Shown here in pieces: positions 16,848 to 25,331 of a DNA stretch of 45,036 nt. Both the position numbers and the translations under genes were made by a program. A model generated the notes under the pieces. It ran no database searches. It saw nothing but the letters and a program-made list of their open reading frames with translations, and was not told the DNA's origin. Source of the stretch: JAVBNT01 sp031551355 (lineage in GTDB: Bacteria > Vulcanimicrobiota > CADAWZ01); contig JAVBNT010000018.1 of NCBI GenBank assembly GCA_031551355.1, forward strand, positions 1-45,036. Reading direction: 5' to 3'. Every line of letters starts with the position of its first letter. The stretch's first letter is position 1.

Positions 16848-17194
16848 AATCAATTACCTCTCAAACAAATTTACTTTCTGAAACCAGTATAGCAGACTGC
16901 CTAATGAATGTCAAGTAAACTCCTTAGAGCATTTAAAAAATTATTATTAATGTATTATCAAATCTAATAAATATATTATAAACTCCAATAACTGGTTGAA
17001 ATACTATTATGAATATTACTTTAATTCTTAAGAATTTTATATGCATTCAAATGAATACGTATAAAGATTTAAAGAAGTTATGAGACCTTTTAAACAGCGG
17101 GTAAAGCATTCATAAGACAATCAAAAAATCATCAAAAGAAAAGGGATTTTCAGATAAAAAGGTTAAGGTTTATAAAAACAAACCGGGGGAAGCC
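16848..17194. other. AT-rich divergent intergenic region
   Basis: About 350 bp between the DUF1836 and spermidine synthase-like genes. Apart from the minus-strand promoter at 16886-16914 it is strongly AT-rich, with no dyad or repeat that I would call. A plus-strand promoter for the gene at 17195 must lie here, but no near-consensus pair stands out. Confidence 0.5.
16886..16914 (-). promoter_or_regulatory. consensus sigma-70 promoter of the DUF1836-NfeD-flotillin operon
   Basis: On the minus strand TTGACA (16909-16914) and TATACT (16886-16891) are spaced exactly 17 bp. The predicted start is about 16879, giving a leader of about 30 nt to the ATG at 16847. Confidence 0.8.
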
Positions 17195-18061
17195 ATGCCT
17201 AGAATTCCGCAGTGGGATTGGATCGTCAACAGAAAAAATAATTATGAAAGTCACTGTTTTGCAGTAAGAAACCGCATAATTTGCGAACAAACAGGCTTAC
17301 ACAAGGTCATGATCCTAAACACATTTGCTTACGGAGCCATGTTATTTCTTGATGACTCGCTGCAATCGAGCGAGTTGGATGAATTTATTTATCATGAAAC
17401 ATTAGTTCATCCGGCAATAATAAACACCGCTGAAAATATTTCGGTATTAATAATCGGCGGAAGTGAAGGGGCGACATTAAAAGAAGTTTTAAAACACAGA
17501 AATGTTATAAAAGCCGACATGGTGGATATTGACGGTAAACTTGTGGAAATATGCAAAGAACATCTGCTGAACTGGCACCAGGGTGCTTTTTTGGATCAAA
17601 GGGTATCCTTATTTATCGGAGACGGGCTTGAGTTTCTTAAAAAAGAAAGAAAATATGATGTTATCATTTTCGATCTTACGGAACCTTCTCCAAATTCGCA
17701 TTCAACCGGTTTATTTAGCATGGAATCACTTGAAACAGTGAAAAAAAGTCTCAATCCGGGCGGTATATTCTGCACCAATATCTGCCTGCTTGATTTGCAC
17801 GGCAACGAAATATTCAAAAAAACACTCATGGAAATAAAAAGGACTTTTGCATATGCGTATCCGTTCTGCAGTTGCATTCCGTCATTCTCCGGTCTTTTTT
17901 CCTTTGCGGTCGCATCCGACAGTAAATTCAATCCGAAAAAAACAAGCAAAAAAGAAATAAAGCAAAGAATTAAATCAGAAATCAGCGGCAAACTGCGATT
18001 CTACGATGAAAATATGCATAGAGCATTGTTCGCCCTCCCTCCGTACGTAGAAAGGCAGTGA
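17195..18061 (+). CDS. spermidine/spermine synthase-like aminopropyltransferase
   Basis: A 288-residue protein of the SpeE family, which transfers aminopropyl groups from decarboxylated S-adenosylmethionine to a polyamine. A short N-terminal beta domain ends in FIYHETLVHPAI, followed by a Rossmann methyltransferase-like fold with IIGGSEGATLKEVLKH (residues 87-101; the common form is GGGDG, so Asp is replaced by Glu-91), VDID (110-113) for cofactor binding, and FDLTEPSPNSHSTGLFS (159-175) for the active-site loop. The DLTEP form resembles thermospermine-type enzymes more than classic DSYDP spermidine synthases, so the polyamine product is uncertain. No speD lies nearby. GGGGG precedes the ATG. 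Its stop codon lies inside the left arm of hairpin element E3. Confidence 0.85.
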   Translation: MPRIPQWDWIVNRKNNYESHCFAVRNRIICEQTGLHKVMILNTFAYGAMLFLDDSLQSSELDEFIYHETLVHPAIINTAENISVLIIGGSEGATLKEVLKHRNVIKADMVDIDGKLVEICKEHLLNWHQGAFLDQRVSLFIGDGLEFLKKERKYDVIIFDLTEPSPNSHSTGLFSMESLETVKKSLNPGGIFCTNICLLDLHGNEIFKKTLMEIKRTFAYAYPFCSCIPSFSGLFSFAVASDSKFNPKKTSKKEIKQRIKSEISGKLRFYDENMHRALFALPPYVERQ

Positions 18062-18175
18062 ATTGTATCCGCATGCGTCGCCAAAACGGAGTTGCCCTCG
18101 TTCAACGCAGTCGCACTGCGCCTCACTCGTGGCACTCCGTTTTGTCTTAGCCTTCGGACACAATTGACTGCCTTT
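18051..18175 (+). repeat. palindromic element E3 at the end of the spermidine synthase gene
   Basis: Outer arms 18051-18071 and 18155-18175 pair at 19 of 21 positions; the left arm includes the last codons and stop of the preceding gene. The inner arms CAAAACGGAGT (18082-18092) and 18134-18144 pair perfectly. Between outer and inner stems lie TGCGTCGC on the 5' side and CTTAGCC on the 3' side. The apex reads CTCGTTCAACGCAGTC then CTGCGCCTCACTCGT. These loop sequences recur in E1 at 27593 although the stems differ. Four T residues end the right arm. Confidence 0.75.
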
Positions 18176-18251
18176 TGGTCACTGGGAAAGATAAAAGACT
18201 ACGCTCCGTTCGTCGCATTCCTGTTTGTCTTAGGTCCTTCACCTATTTGAG
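18155..18251 (+). repeat. 97-bp direct repeat, copy 1
   Basis: Identical to 18344-18440 except for two substitutions (T/C and T/A near CGTTCGTCGCATTCC). It begins as the right arm of E3 and continues into ACTACGCTCCGTTCGTCGC and TTTGTCTTAGGTCCTTC. That continuation resembles the apical and 3' half of the hairpin family, apparently without its 5' half. Confidence 0.85.
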
Positions 18252-18343
18252 CGTCTCTAAAGCTATTGATAACTATAATATAATTAAGCGCGACATTTAA
18301 CGGGCTACGCCTCACTCGTCGAAATCCAAATAGCCTTAACCTA

Positions 18344-18440
18344 CGGACACAATTGACTGCCTTTTGGTCACTGGGAAAGATAAAAGACTACGCTCCGTTC
18401 GCCGCAATCCTGTTTGTCTTAGGTCCTTCACCTATTTGAG
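18344..18440 (+). repeat. 97-bp direct repeat, copy 2
   Basis: Second copy, 189 bp downstream of the first, with 95 of 97 bases identical. It is preceded by CTACGCCTCACTCGTCGAAAT (18305-18325), which is close to the apical strand of E1 (27658-27678). So the array looks like partial hairpin modules in tandem. Confidence 0.85.
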
Positions 18441-18802
18441 TACCTCTATAAGCTGTTGGAATTATAGTTTAGCGCTTCAGAACCATCTGATACAGCATCA
18501 TTATTTACGGTGAGCCTTAGCTCGGTCCAACTTCAGGCGGCTTGGCATCACGGGTAAAATGATTGCAGGGAAAAACGCATTGCATGAGTGGTAGACGTCT
18601 GAAGTCGCACACCTCGATTAAACTATTTCACACAAAAAACATTGTCTTGCGTCAGGTAGAATGCGAGGGGGCACGGAATTTTACCCCCCTTAATAACCTC
18701 TCCTTGGAATTTCCATTAAATAACCGCTTTAAAATATTTTTAACTAATTTTTCTTAGATTTACTAAAGTGGCGCAACTATATTAGAATTAAACAATTCGA
18801 AA

Positions 18803-19570
18803 TCAATCAATTCGGAAAAGTCTTGAGGTATTTTCCTCTACATGGCGTGCCATTTCATTCACCGGGACACCTTTGATTTCCGCCAGCTTTTCGACAACCA
18901 TCACCACATATGACGGTTCGTTCCTTTTGCCGCGGTAAGGTATCGGAGCAAGATACGGGCTGTCGGTCTCGGAGAGAATTCTGTCTATGGGGGTAATGGA
19001 GACCACATCCCTGAGTTCCTGTGCTTTAGGGAATGTGATAACCCCGGTAAAGCCAAGATAAAATCCCATCTCCAGCAAAATTTCCGCCTCCTGCCTGCTT
19101 CCTGAAAAACAATGGACTACGCCCCCAACCTCGGAGGCCCCTTCTTTGTCAAGAATATCAATCAGTTCTTTTTGCGACTCCCTTGAATGGAGAACAAGAG
19201 GCTTGCCAAGCCTTTTTGCCATTTTTATCTGTTTGATAAAAACATCGGCCTGAACGGCAGGTTCACTGAAGTTGTAGTGAAAATCAAGGCCTATTTCACC
19301 GACCGCCACAACTTTGGGATCAAGGCACATTTTTTCTATTTCATCAAGCCGGGCCTCGGAGACGCCTTTGCTATCATGAGGATGGACTCCCAAAGCGGCA
19401 AAAACCCGCTCAAACCTTTTTGCTATTTCAAGAGCCTTTACGGAAGTTATAAAATCGGAACCGGGAACAATTACCTTTTTTACACCGGCAGCCAAGCTGC
19501 GCTCAAGCATATTTTCAAAATCATCGGCAAAGGATTTATCCTGAATGTGCGCGTGTGTATCTATATACAT
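18803..19570 (-). CDS. tatD: TatD-family metal-dependent DNase
   Basis: A 255-residue amidohydrolase-fold nuclease (3'-5' exonuclease or D-aminoacyl-tRNA deacylase activity is reported in the family). Metal ligands are visible: HAH at residues 6-8 (DTHAHI), Glu in VAVGEIGLDFHYNF, His in LVLHSRES, His in GGVVHCFSGS, and Asp in SETDSPYLAP. The length is normal for TatD. It lies 36 bp downstream of the TPR protein gene on the same strand and is probably co-transcribed from the promoter at 20754-20782. It acts in the cytoplasm. Confidence 0.93.
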   Translation of the reverse strand: MYIDTHAHIQDKSFADDFENMLERSLAAGVKKVIVPGSDFITSVKALEIAKRFERVFAALGVHPHDSKGVSEARLDEIEKMCLDPKVVAVGEIGLDFHYNFSEPAVQADVFIKQIKMAKRLGKPLVLHSRESQKELIDILDKEGASEVGGVVHCFSGSRQEAEILLEMGFYLGFTGVITFPKAQELRDVVSITPIDRILSETDSPYLAPIPYRGKRNEPSYVVMVVEKLAEIKGVPVNEMARHVEENTSRLFRID

Positions 19571-19606
19571 AATAACAGTGTCCGTTCAAATCATTTTGAT
19601 AAAAAA

Positions 19607-20698
19607 TTAACGCATATTGAGATGGTGTTCAAAAATAGAGACATTCCAGTTTCTGAAATCCTGACCTTCTCCGGCAAGCCGCAAATAAAAGTTGCCGGTC
19701 TCCCCGGGAACGATTGGGGTTCCGTCAACACCGGTAAATGTAACATTCTTACGGCCGATAATTCTTCCGTCAAGATACAAATCAAACTTTCCCACATAAA
19801 CGGAATCGATCGTATTGGAACTGCCGTTCTCAACCCTCATAACGACAAGAAGATTGTCATTGCCCTCGAGTAAGACCTTAATGACTTCAACCCTCACCCC
19901 TACTTTCAGAGGATCACCTTTGAAAGTATACCTTTTGGCATATTCTATCGCTGTGCCGGAGTCCTCAGGCGGATAACATTTCAGGAAAGACTTAAAACAG
20001 TCGGCCGCTTTCAATGAATACTCATAGGAAGTCTGGGCAAGTGAATCACAGGCCAGTCCCTTGCAGTAATAGGCCCATGCTATCGAATCGCCTATTTTGT
20101 CACCAAGCGGCACGCCTTCATAATTCGCGATGACGGTATCAAAATCAATGATAGCTCTCTCCGGCATTTTTTTCAGCAAAAATACACGGCCTCTATTCAC
20201 ATAAGCCTGGTTATTCTTGGGAGCAAGCCTGATGGCGTTATCAAAATCGGAAAGGGCAGCATCCGGCAGTCCCTGCCGGTAATAAAGTTCCCCCCGGCTG
20301 TTAAAACCTTCACTATATGAAGGGTATGCCGCCAGCAAAGTATTATAGTTCTCAAGGGCAAGACTGTTTTTCCCTTGCTTTTCATAAACTTTTCCGCGTT
20401 TGACATAGGCACTGCAAAGGGATGGCTTAAATTCAATAGCTTTAGAATAATCGGCAACCGCTAAATCAAGTTCATTTTTTTTATCATGGGCTTCCCCCCT
20501 GTGGAAATATGCCCAGGGATTTTTTGGATCCAGGGAAATAGCCTTGTCAAAAGACTTTATCGCCTCATCATATGAGTCCTTGAGCATATATTCCTCACCG
20601 CTTTTTATCAGTTCGGAAACCTTGTCCGATGGTTTAGCCGCGTAAGCGGAAGGACTTAAAAGAAAAAAAACAAAACAAATCAAAATAAAAACTCTCAT
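19607..20698 (-). CDS. exported tetratricopeptide-repeat protein
   Basis: A 363-residue protein with a signal peptide (RVFILICFVFFLLSPSAYAA, about 1-21). At least five TPR units follow between about 30 and 190 (KSGEEYMLKDSYDEAIKSFDKAISLDPKNPWAYFHRGEAHDKK and similar, with the YxxRGxxY pattern). From about 255 to the end a beta-rich domain appears (VGVRVEVIKVLLEGNDNLLVVMRVENGSSNTIDSVYVGKFDLYLDGR). It is probably a periplasmic or envelope assembly scaffold. It precedes tatD and is divergent from the efflux operon across 249 bp containing promoters in both directions. Confidence 0.85.
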   Translation of the reverse strand: MRVFILICFVFFLLSPSAYAAKPSDKVSELIKSGEEYMLKDSYDEAIKSFDKAISLDPKNPWAYFHRGEAHDKKNELDLAVADYSKAIEFKPSLCSAYVKRGKVYEKQGKNSLALENYNTLLAAYPSYSEGFNSRGELYYRQGLPDAALSDFDNAIRLAPKNNQAYVNRGRVFLLKKMPERAIIDFDTVIANYEGVPLGDKIGDSIAWAYYCKGLACDSLAQTSYEYSLKAADCFKSFLKCYPPEDSGTAIEYAKRYTFKGDPLKVGVRVEVIKVLLEGNDNLLVVMRVENGSSNTIDSVYVGKFDLYLDGRIIGRKNVTFTGVDGTPIVPGETGNFYLRLAGEGQDFRNWNVSIFEHHLNMR

Positions 20699-20753
20699 AA
20701 AACCTACCTTCCAACATAAGTTTCATAACTGACGGTCAAACGCCGCCACTTAA

Positions 20754-20782
20754 ATATTATCAAAAAAAGCAATGTTTGTAAA
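20754..20782 (-). promoter_or_regulatory. sigma-70-type promoter of the TPR-tatD operon
   Basis: On the minus strand TTTACA (20777-20782) and TAATAT (20754-20759) are spaced 17 bp. The leader to the ATG at 20698 would be about 50 nt. Confidence 0.6.
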
Positions 20783-20828
20783 CGACGCTATCACGGCGAA
20801 AAAACAGCAAAAAAAACTAAAGGGCCTA

Positions 20829-20857
20829 TTGACAATCATAAACAAATTCAATATAAT
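20829..20857 (+). promoter_or_regulatory. perfect sigma-70 promoter of the efflux operon
   Basis: TTGACA (20829-20834), a 17-bp spacer and TATAAT (20852-20857) match the consensus exactly. The expected transcription start is about 20864, at the edge of three 13-bp operator-like repeats. Confidence 0.88.
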
Positions 20858-20864
20858 TGACCCA

Positions 20865-20903
20865 TCGGTTCAACCAATCGGTCTAACCAAAAGGTTAAAC
20901 CGA
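20865..20903 (+). promoter_or_regulatory. three tandem 13-bp operator-like repeats
   Basis: TCGGTTCAACCAA (20865-20877), TCGGTCTAACCAA (20878-20890) and AAGGTTAAACCGA (20891-20903) follow each other without gap. Each has a small palindrome of form GGTYNAACC. They sit directly downstream of the -10 box, where a bound repressor would block initiation. The cognate regulator is not adjacent; a TetR- or MarR-type protein is the usual partner of such efflux operons, by inference. Confidence 0.75.
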
Positions 20904-20947
20904 GCGCAAAGATAAAAGATCATTATTTCAGGACGGCAATAAACTCA

Positions 20948-22306
20948 ATGAACAATTTTATGCGGTCAGCAGTCATAGTAACAGTTGCGATATTTTTTAT
21001 CCTCTCCGCAGCGAACGGCGTTTTCGGCTCAGAGGAGAAAAAACTTGATCTCAGGGAGTGCGCGAGAACAGGAATAGAAAACAGCTTCCGCCTGCAGTCG
21101 TATGATTCAAAATCAAGATACACGGATGCAAGAGTAAAGGAAGTTAGCGCCGCAAAGAACCCGCATGTTTCCATAAACGGCTCCTCCGCTTTCCAGCAGC
21201 CGGAAGTGGCTCTGGCTCTGCAGTCTGATCCGCAGGCTCCTCCGGTTAAAGCAATAGCAATCCCCAAATGGTACCACAGCTACACGCTGGCGGTAACACA
21301 GCTCATCTCATCGTTCGGCAAAATAGAGATGAATGAAAAATATGTAAAAATGGATGAGGTACTGATAAATTTCCAGAAACAGTCGGAAACCGACAAACTG
21401 CTTTTTGACATAACCGAAGCATACTATAGGGTAATGCTTGCAAAAGAACTTCTTGACATTGCCGATGCCCAGCATCAAATGTGGCAGGAACAATATAAAA
21501 CTTCAGAATCAATGTTCAACAGAGGTGCAGTTGCAAAGTATGATCTTCTGAGAATTAAAGTCTCGCTGTCAAAATCCGAAGAAAATATAATTACCGCCCA
21601 AAAAGATCTGGAAATCGCTAAAGGAAGCCTGGAAACGTTAATGGGTGTCAAATATATATTCGACAATTCCGGCGTAATATACAATGATTTCTGGGTAAAC
21701 AAGGCAAGATTTGAACAAAATGCCGGAGAATGGAAAAAAATTGCCGCCGAACAAAACCCGGTCATCCTGCTGGGGAAAGCGGCGGTCGAACAAAGCGATT
21801 ATGCGATCGGGCTTGCCAAACTGGAAATGGCCCCTTCACTGATGTTCCAAACAGGATACGGCAGAAATTCGGCCACTTTTGCAACCGAGGACTGGTCCTG
21901 GAAAAATTCCGTTTCACTAAACCTTCCCATTGGGGACGGAGGTGAAAGAAAGGCCAAAATAGCCCAGGCCAGGGAACTTAAAACCCAGGCGCAGCTCAAT
22001 CTTGCCGACACCAACAAAAACATTATGTGGGATGTGGAAAAGGCGTGTCTGCAAATGAAGGAACTAAAGGCAAAACAGATCACTGCCGGGGAACAGCTTG
22101 AAAGTGCCAGCGAAACATTCAGGGTCGCATCACTGAGATATACATCAGGACTGGGAACAATGGTTGAACTGACCGACGCTTCCGCAAATCTTGTCACGGC
22201 ACAGTCACAGATAAAACAAATCAACTACTCTATACAAATTCAGTCGGCCATAATATCTTATTCCTGCGGGACAATTAATCAAGAAATATTCGGGAGTGCA
22301 GAATGA
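20948..22306 (+). CDS. TolC-family outer-membrane efflux channel
   Basis: A 452-residue outer-membrane factor. The signal peptide (RSAVIVTVAIFFILSAANGVFG) is followed by the two-repeat TolC architecture of long helical hairpins: LDLRECARTGIENSFRLQSYDSKSRYTDARVKEVSAAKNPHVSINGS in the first half, and AEQNPVILLGKAAVEQSDYAIGLAKLEMAPSLMFQTGYGRN in the second. The end (VASLRYTSGLGTMVELTDASANLVTAQSQIKQINYSIQIQSAIISY) is typical. It should form the outer-membrane exit duct for the ABC system downstream. The upstream Shine-Dalgarno (CAGGA) is rather distant at 14 nt. The stop overlaps the HlyD start (ATGA). Confidence 0.92.
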   Translation: MNNFMRSAVIVTVAIFFILSAANGVFGSEEKKLDLRECARTGIENSFRLQSYDSKSRYTDARVKEVSAAKNPHVSINGSSAFQQPEVALALQSDPQAPPVKAIAIPKWYHSYTLAVTQLISSFGKIEMNEKYVKMDEVLINFQKQSETDKLLFDITEAYYRVMLAKELLDIADAQHQMWQEQYKTSESMFNRGAVAKYDLLRIKVSLSKSEENIITAQKDLEIAKGSLETLMGVKYIFDNSGVIYNDFWVNKARFEQNAGEWKKIAAEQNPVILLGKAAVEQSDYAIGLAKLEMAPSLMFQTGYGRNSATFATEDWSWKNSVSLNLPIGDGGERKAKIAQARELKTQAQLNLADTNKNIMWDVEKACLQMKELKAKQITAGEQLESASETFRVASLRYTSGLGTMVELTDASANLVTAQSQIKQINYSIQIQSAIISYSCGTINQEIFGSAE

Positions 22307-23475
22307 AAAAAATAATACCTGTAATCTTAATCATAACAATAATCGGCGTAGCGATATATTTTGCCAACACCGCCGGGAATAAAAAAAACAATCAAAACGC
22401 AGTTGAAATATCCGGAACCATTGAAGTCACGGAAACAAATGCCAGTTTCCAGATCCCCGGAAGAATAATAAAACTTATTCCCCAGGAGGGCGACGCGGTA
22501 AAAGAAGGCGAACTGATTGGCATTCTCGATGACACCGATATAAATCAGTCGATAAAAGTCGCACAAGCCGCCAAAGATACGCTTACCAGCCAGATTCCGC
22601 AGCTGGAAACGAAAATAATCACCTCCGAAACGGAAGAGTTGAGACAATTAAAAACTGCCGAAGCGCAAATCGAAGAGGCAATGTTCAGTTGGGAAAGCAT
22701 AAAAAAGGGCACCAGAACCGAAGAAATTGAGAAAAGCAGACACGCTGTCCGGCAGGCAAAAAATGTAATGGAAAACAGCAAAAAAGATTATGAAAGAGCC
22801 GAAGGACTTTATCGGGACGGTGCGATGGCCGCCCAACAGCGAGACAGTATGAAAACCAACTATCTTACCTCGGTAGAACAGCACAAACAGGCAACGCAAG
22901 TTTACAAACTGGCACTTGCCGGGCCCCGTCAGGAAGATATTGATGCCGCGCAGGCAAGGGTAAAACAGACGCAGGCCAATTATGAACTGATAAAAACAAA
23001 ATCACTGCAAACCAAACAGCTGAAGCAGCAGCGCGATATACTCGCATCACAGATAAAGCAGTCGGAAGAATCAATAAAACAGTCGGAAATACAGAAAACG
23101 CACACCAATCTGTATTCGCCGATCACCGGCACAGTGCTATTGCGCCCCAGAGAACCGGGCGAAGTTGTTGCCGCCGGAAGCACGGTATTGACGCTTGCCG
23201 ATATCTCGGACGTATATCTCAAGGCATATGTATCCGAAACGGATCTGGGTAAAGTAAAAATAGGACAAACCGTAAAAGTAATAACGGATACATTCCCCGG
23301 TAAAACCTATTCGGGAAAAATATATTACATTTCCGATGAAGCCGAATTTACGCCAAAAAACCTCACAACAAAAGAAGACCGGGTTAAACTCGTATACAGG
23401 ATAAAAATAAACCTGGAAAATTCCAGCCATGAGCTGAAACCGGGAATGATTGCAGACGGAGTTATAGACCTATAA
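22303..23475 (+). CDS. HlyD-family periplasmic adaptor (YbhG-like)
   Basis: A 390-residue membrane-fusion protein anchored by an N-terminal helix (3-21). A lipoyl/biotin-like half-motif GRIIKLIPQEGDAVKEGELIGILDD (about 52-76) is followed by a long antiparallel coiled coil rich in Gln, Lys and Glu (about 80-265). The second lipoyl half (LYSPITGTVLLRPREPGEVVAAGSTVLTLADI) and a beta-barrel domain follow (YVSETDLGKVKIGQTVKVITDTFPGKTYSGKIYYISDEAEF). It bridges the ABC-2 transporter and the TolC channel. It overlaps tolC by 4 bp and its stop overlaps the ATPase start (TAATG). Confidence 0.92.
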   Translation: MKKIIPVILIITIIGVAIYFANTAGNKKNNQNAVEISGTIEVTETNASFQIPGRIIKLIPQEGDAVKEGELIGILDDTDINQSIKVAQAAKDTLTSQIPQLETKIITSETEELRQLKTAEAQIEEAMFSWESIKKGTRTEEIEKSRHAVRQAKNVMENSKKDYERAEGLYRDGAMAAQQRDSMKTNYLTSVEQHKQATQVYKLALAGPRQEDIDAAQARVKQTQANYELIKTKSLQTKQLKQQRDILASQIKQSEESIKQSEIQKTHTNLYSPITGTVLLRPREPGEVVAAGSTVLTLADISDVYLKAYVSETDLGKVKIGQTVKVITDTFPGKTYSGKIYYISDEAEFTPKNLTTKEDRVKLVYRIKINLENSSHELKPGMIADGVIDL

Positions 23476-24407
23476 TGAGAGATGAATCGCCATACACCAT
23501 CAGTGTAAAAAATCTTTCAAAAAAATTTAAAACAACAAAGGCCCTGTCGGATATCAATTTTTCCGTTAAAAAAGGCGAGCTTTTCGGGGTTCTCGGCCCG
23601 GACGGAGCCGGAAAAACAACGCTTTGCAGAATTTTGGCCGGCATAATGACCCCTACTTCCGGCAATGTAACCATAAACGGGCTTGATATCGTCAAAGACA
23701 GTGAAAAAATAAAGACCTTTACCGGATATATGCCGCGTGACTACGGTCTTTACGGAGATCTGTCGGTAGAGGAAAACATCACTTTTTATGCCGATATTTT
23801 CAGAGTTTCCCAGCAGGAAAGAAAAGATAAAATGGACAGTATCCTGGAAATAACCGGTATGTCACAGTTTAAAAAAAGAGTTTCAGGCTTCCTTTCCGGA
23901 GGGATGAAACAAAAACTCCAACTGGCCTGCGCGCTTATACATACTCCCGAGTTCCTTATTCTTGATGAACCGACATACGGCGTTGATCCCGTTTCGAGAA
24001 GGGAATTTTGGAAGATGCTGCTGACACTGCTGCAGGACGGATTGACGATCGTCGTCTCGACGTCATACATGGATGAAGCCGAGAGATGCAACCGCATAGC
24101 CCTTCTCCACTCCGGCAGCGTCCTCAAACTTGACAGACCGGAAAAAATCATCGAATCGCTTCCCGGGAAAATGATCGAACTGTCGTGCAAAGGCTCATTG
24201 ACGGCAGCCGAAAAGCTCGAACAGATTAAAGATATCAGAAAAGTAACGCTTTACGGGGAAACACTGCACGTTCTGATGAATCCCGGTGCGGACGAAAGTA
24301 TCATCGCCAAAATTCTGGGTCAGGAAAACATCACCCATATGGCCGGGATATCCCCCTCCCTTGAAGACAGTTTTATATTCCTTGTGGAGGCGAAGAATGA
24401 ACAATGA
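23475..24407 (+). CDS. ABC transporter ATPase, first of a pair (YbhF N-half-like)
   Basis: A 310-residue ATPase. Walker A is GPDGAGKTT, with Asp where Asn is common. The Q-loop region (GYMPRDYGLYGDLSVEEN), signature LSGGMKQKL, Walker B LILDEPTYGVDPVSRREFW and a switch position reading VVSTSYMDEAERC follow. The H-loop His is replaced by Ser (STSYMDEA instead of TTHYMDEA). Its C-terminal about 80 residues are the usual DrrA-type extension. Paired with the next gene it matches the two halves of the fused YbhF ATPase. It overlaps the next gene by 11 bp. Confidence 0.9.
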   Translation: MRDESPYTISVKNLSKKFKTTKALSDINFSVKKGELFGVLGPDGAGKTTLCRILAGIMTPTSGNVTINGLDIVKDSEKIKTFTGYMPRDYGLYGDLSVEENITFYADIFRVSQQERKDKMDSILEITGMSQFKKRVSGFLSGGMKQKLQLACALIHTPEFLILDEPTYGVDPVSRREFWKMLLTLLQDGLTIVVSTSYMDEAERCNRIALLHSGSVLKLDRPEKIIESLPGKMIELSCKGSLTAAEKLEQIKDIRKVTLYGETLHVLMNPGADESIIAKILGQENITHMAGISPSLEDSFIFLVEAKNEQ

Positions 24408-25323
24408 ATATGCCATCAACGTAGAAGGCCTGACTAAAAAATTCGGCAGCTTTACGGCCGTGGATAATCTCTCGTTCAACGTCCGCAAAGGCGAAATATT
24501 CGGTTTTCTCGGGCCCAACGGAGCAGGCAAATCCACAACCATAAGAATGTTGTGCGGCCTGATAAAGCCGACTTTCTCAAAAGGCAATGTCGGCGGTTTC
24601 GACATCATGACCCGTTTTGAAGAAATAAAAAAACACATCGGTTATATGTCGCAAAAGTTCTCGCTTTACCAGGATTTAACAGTAGAAGAGAATATGACGT
24701 TTTTTGCCGGAGCTTACGGAGTTGACCGGAAAATATTGGGTGAAAGAATAAATGAGCTGCTGGAAATGGTCGGTATGACGGAAAAACGCGATATGCTGAC
24801 GTCGCTGCTGACCGGCGGCTGGAGGCAAAGGCTGGCACTTGCGTGTGCCCTGGTGCATAATCCGCCGCTGATATTCCTGGATGAACCGACATCAGGTGTA
24901 GACCCCATATCTCGGCGCGATTTCTGGAATACAATTCAGGAGCTTAGCAAAAAGGGGATCACAACACTTGTTACCACTCATTATATGGAAGAAGCGGAAT
25001 ACTGTGAGAGGCTGATTCTGATCTCGGCAGGCAAGCTGATCGCCCATGGAACGCCTGCCGAACTAAAAAATTCTTTTGAGTATGACATTTATTATGCAGA
25101 ATGCGCAGATATCGTAAAAGGAATGGAAATACTGCAGAATTCCGGCGAGTTTGTCGATGTATCGTTATGGAATATAGGACTGCATGTCGTATCCTCAAAG
25201 GCTATTGACGGCAGGAAAAAAATTACGGAAATCCTCGAGAAAAACGGTATAAAAGTTTCAACGATAAAACCTTCACGGGTATCACTGGAAGACGTCTTTG
25301 TATACAGAGTAAAAGATAACTGA
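24397..25323 (+). CDS. ABC transporter ATPase, second of a pair (YbhF C-half-like)
   Basis: A 308-residue ATPase. ATG 24397 is supported by GGAGG (24386-24390) 6 nt upstream; a longer in-frame version would lie inside the previous gene. Walker A is GPNGAGKSTT, the Q-loop GYMSQKFSLYQDLTVEEN, the signature position LTGGWRQRLALACAL, Walker B LIFLDEPTSGVDPISRRDFW and the H-loop TTHYMEEAEYC with His present. The signature has Trp and Arg in place of the usual Met/Gln. So this partner keeps the catalytic His that the first ATPase lacks, which suggests a functional heterodimer. A DrrA-type C-terminal extension is present. Confidence 0.92.
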   Translation: MNNEYAINVEGLTKKFGSFTAVDNLSFNVRKGEIFGFLGPNGAGKSTTIRMLCGLIKPTFSKGNVGGFDIMTRFEEIKKHIGYMSQKFSLYQDLTVEENMTFFAGAYGVDRKILGERINELLEMVGMTEKRDMLTSLLTGGWRQRLALACALVHNPPLIFLDEPTSGVDPISRRDFWNTIQELSKKGITTLVTTHYMEEAEYCERLILISAGKLIAHGTPAELKNSFEYDIYYAECADIVKGMEILQNSGEFVDVSLWNIGLHVVSSKAIDGRKKITEILEKNGIKVSTIKPSRVSLEDVFVYRVKDN

Positions 25324-25331
25324 GGTAAATT

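Larger units (their letters stand above)
18062..18802. other. gene-free repeat region
   Basis: About 740 bp with no supported gene. It contains E3 (to 18175), a 97-bp direct repeat (18155-18251 and 18344-18440), and an intervening partial hairpin module at about 18301-18343. From about 18480 to 18802 I see no gene; a 64-codon frame at 18563 lacks a ribosome site and family resemblance. Confidence 0.65.

Noticed and set aside
18563..18757. 64-codon plus-strand frame in the repeat region
   Set aside because: No ribosome site, unusual composition and no similarity that I recognise.
24286..24396. 37-residue N-terminal extension of the second ABC ATPase
   Set aside because: The extension lies within the previous gene; ATG 24397 has GGAGG at ideal spacing and gives the normal N-terminus.
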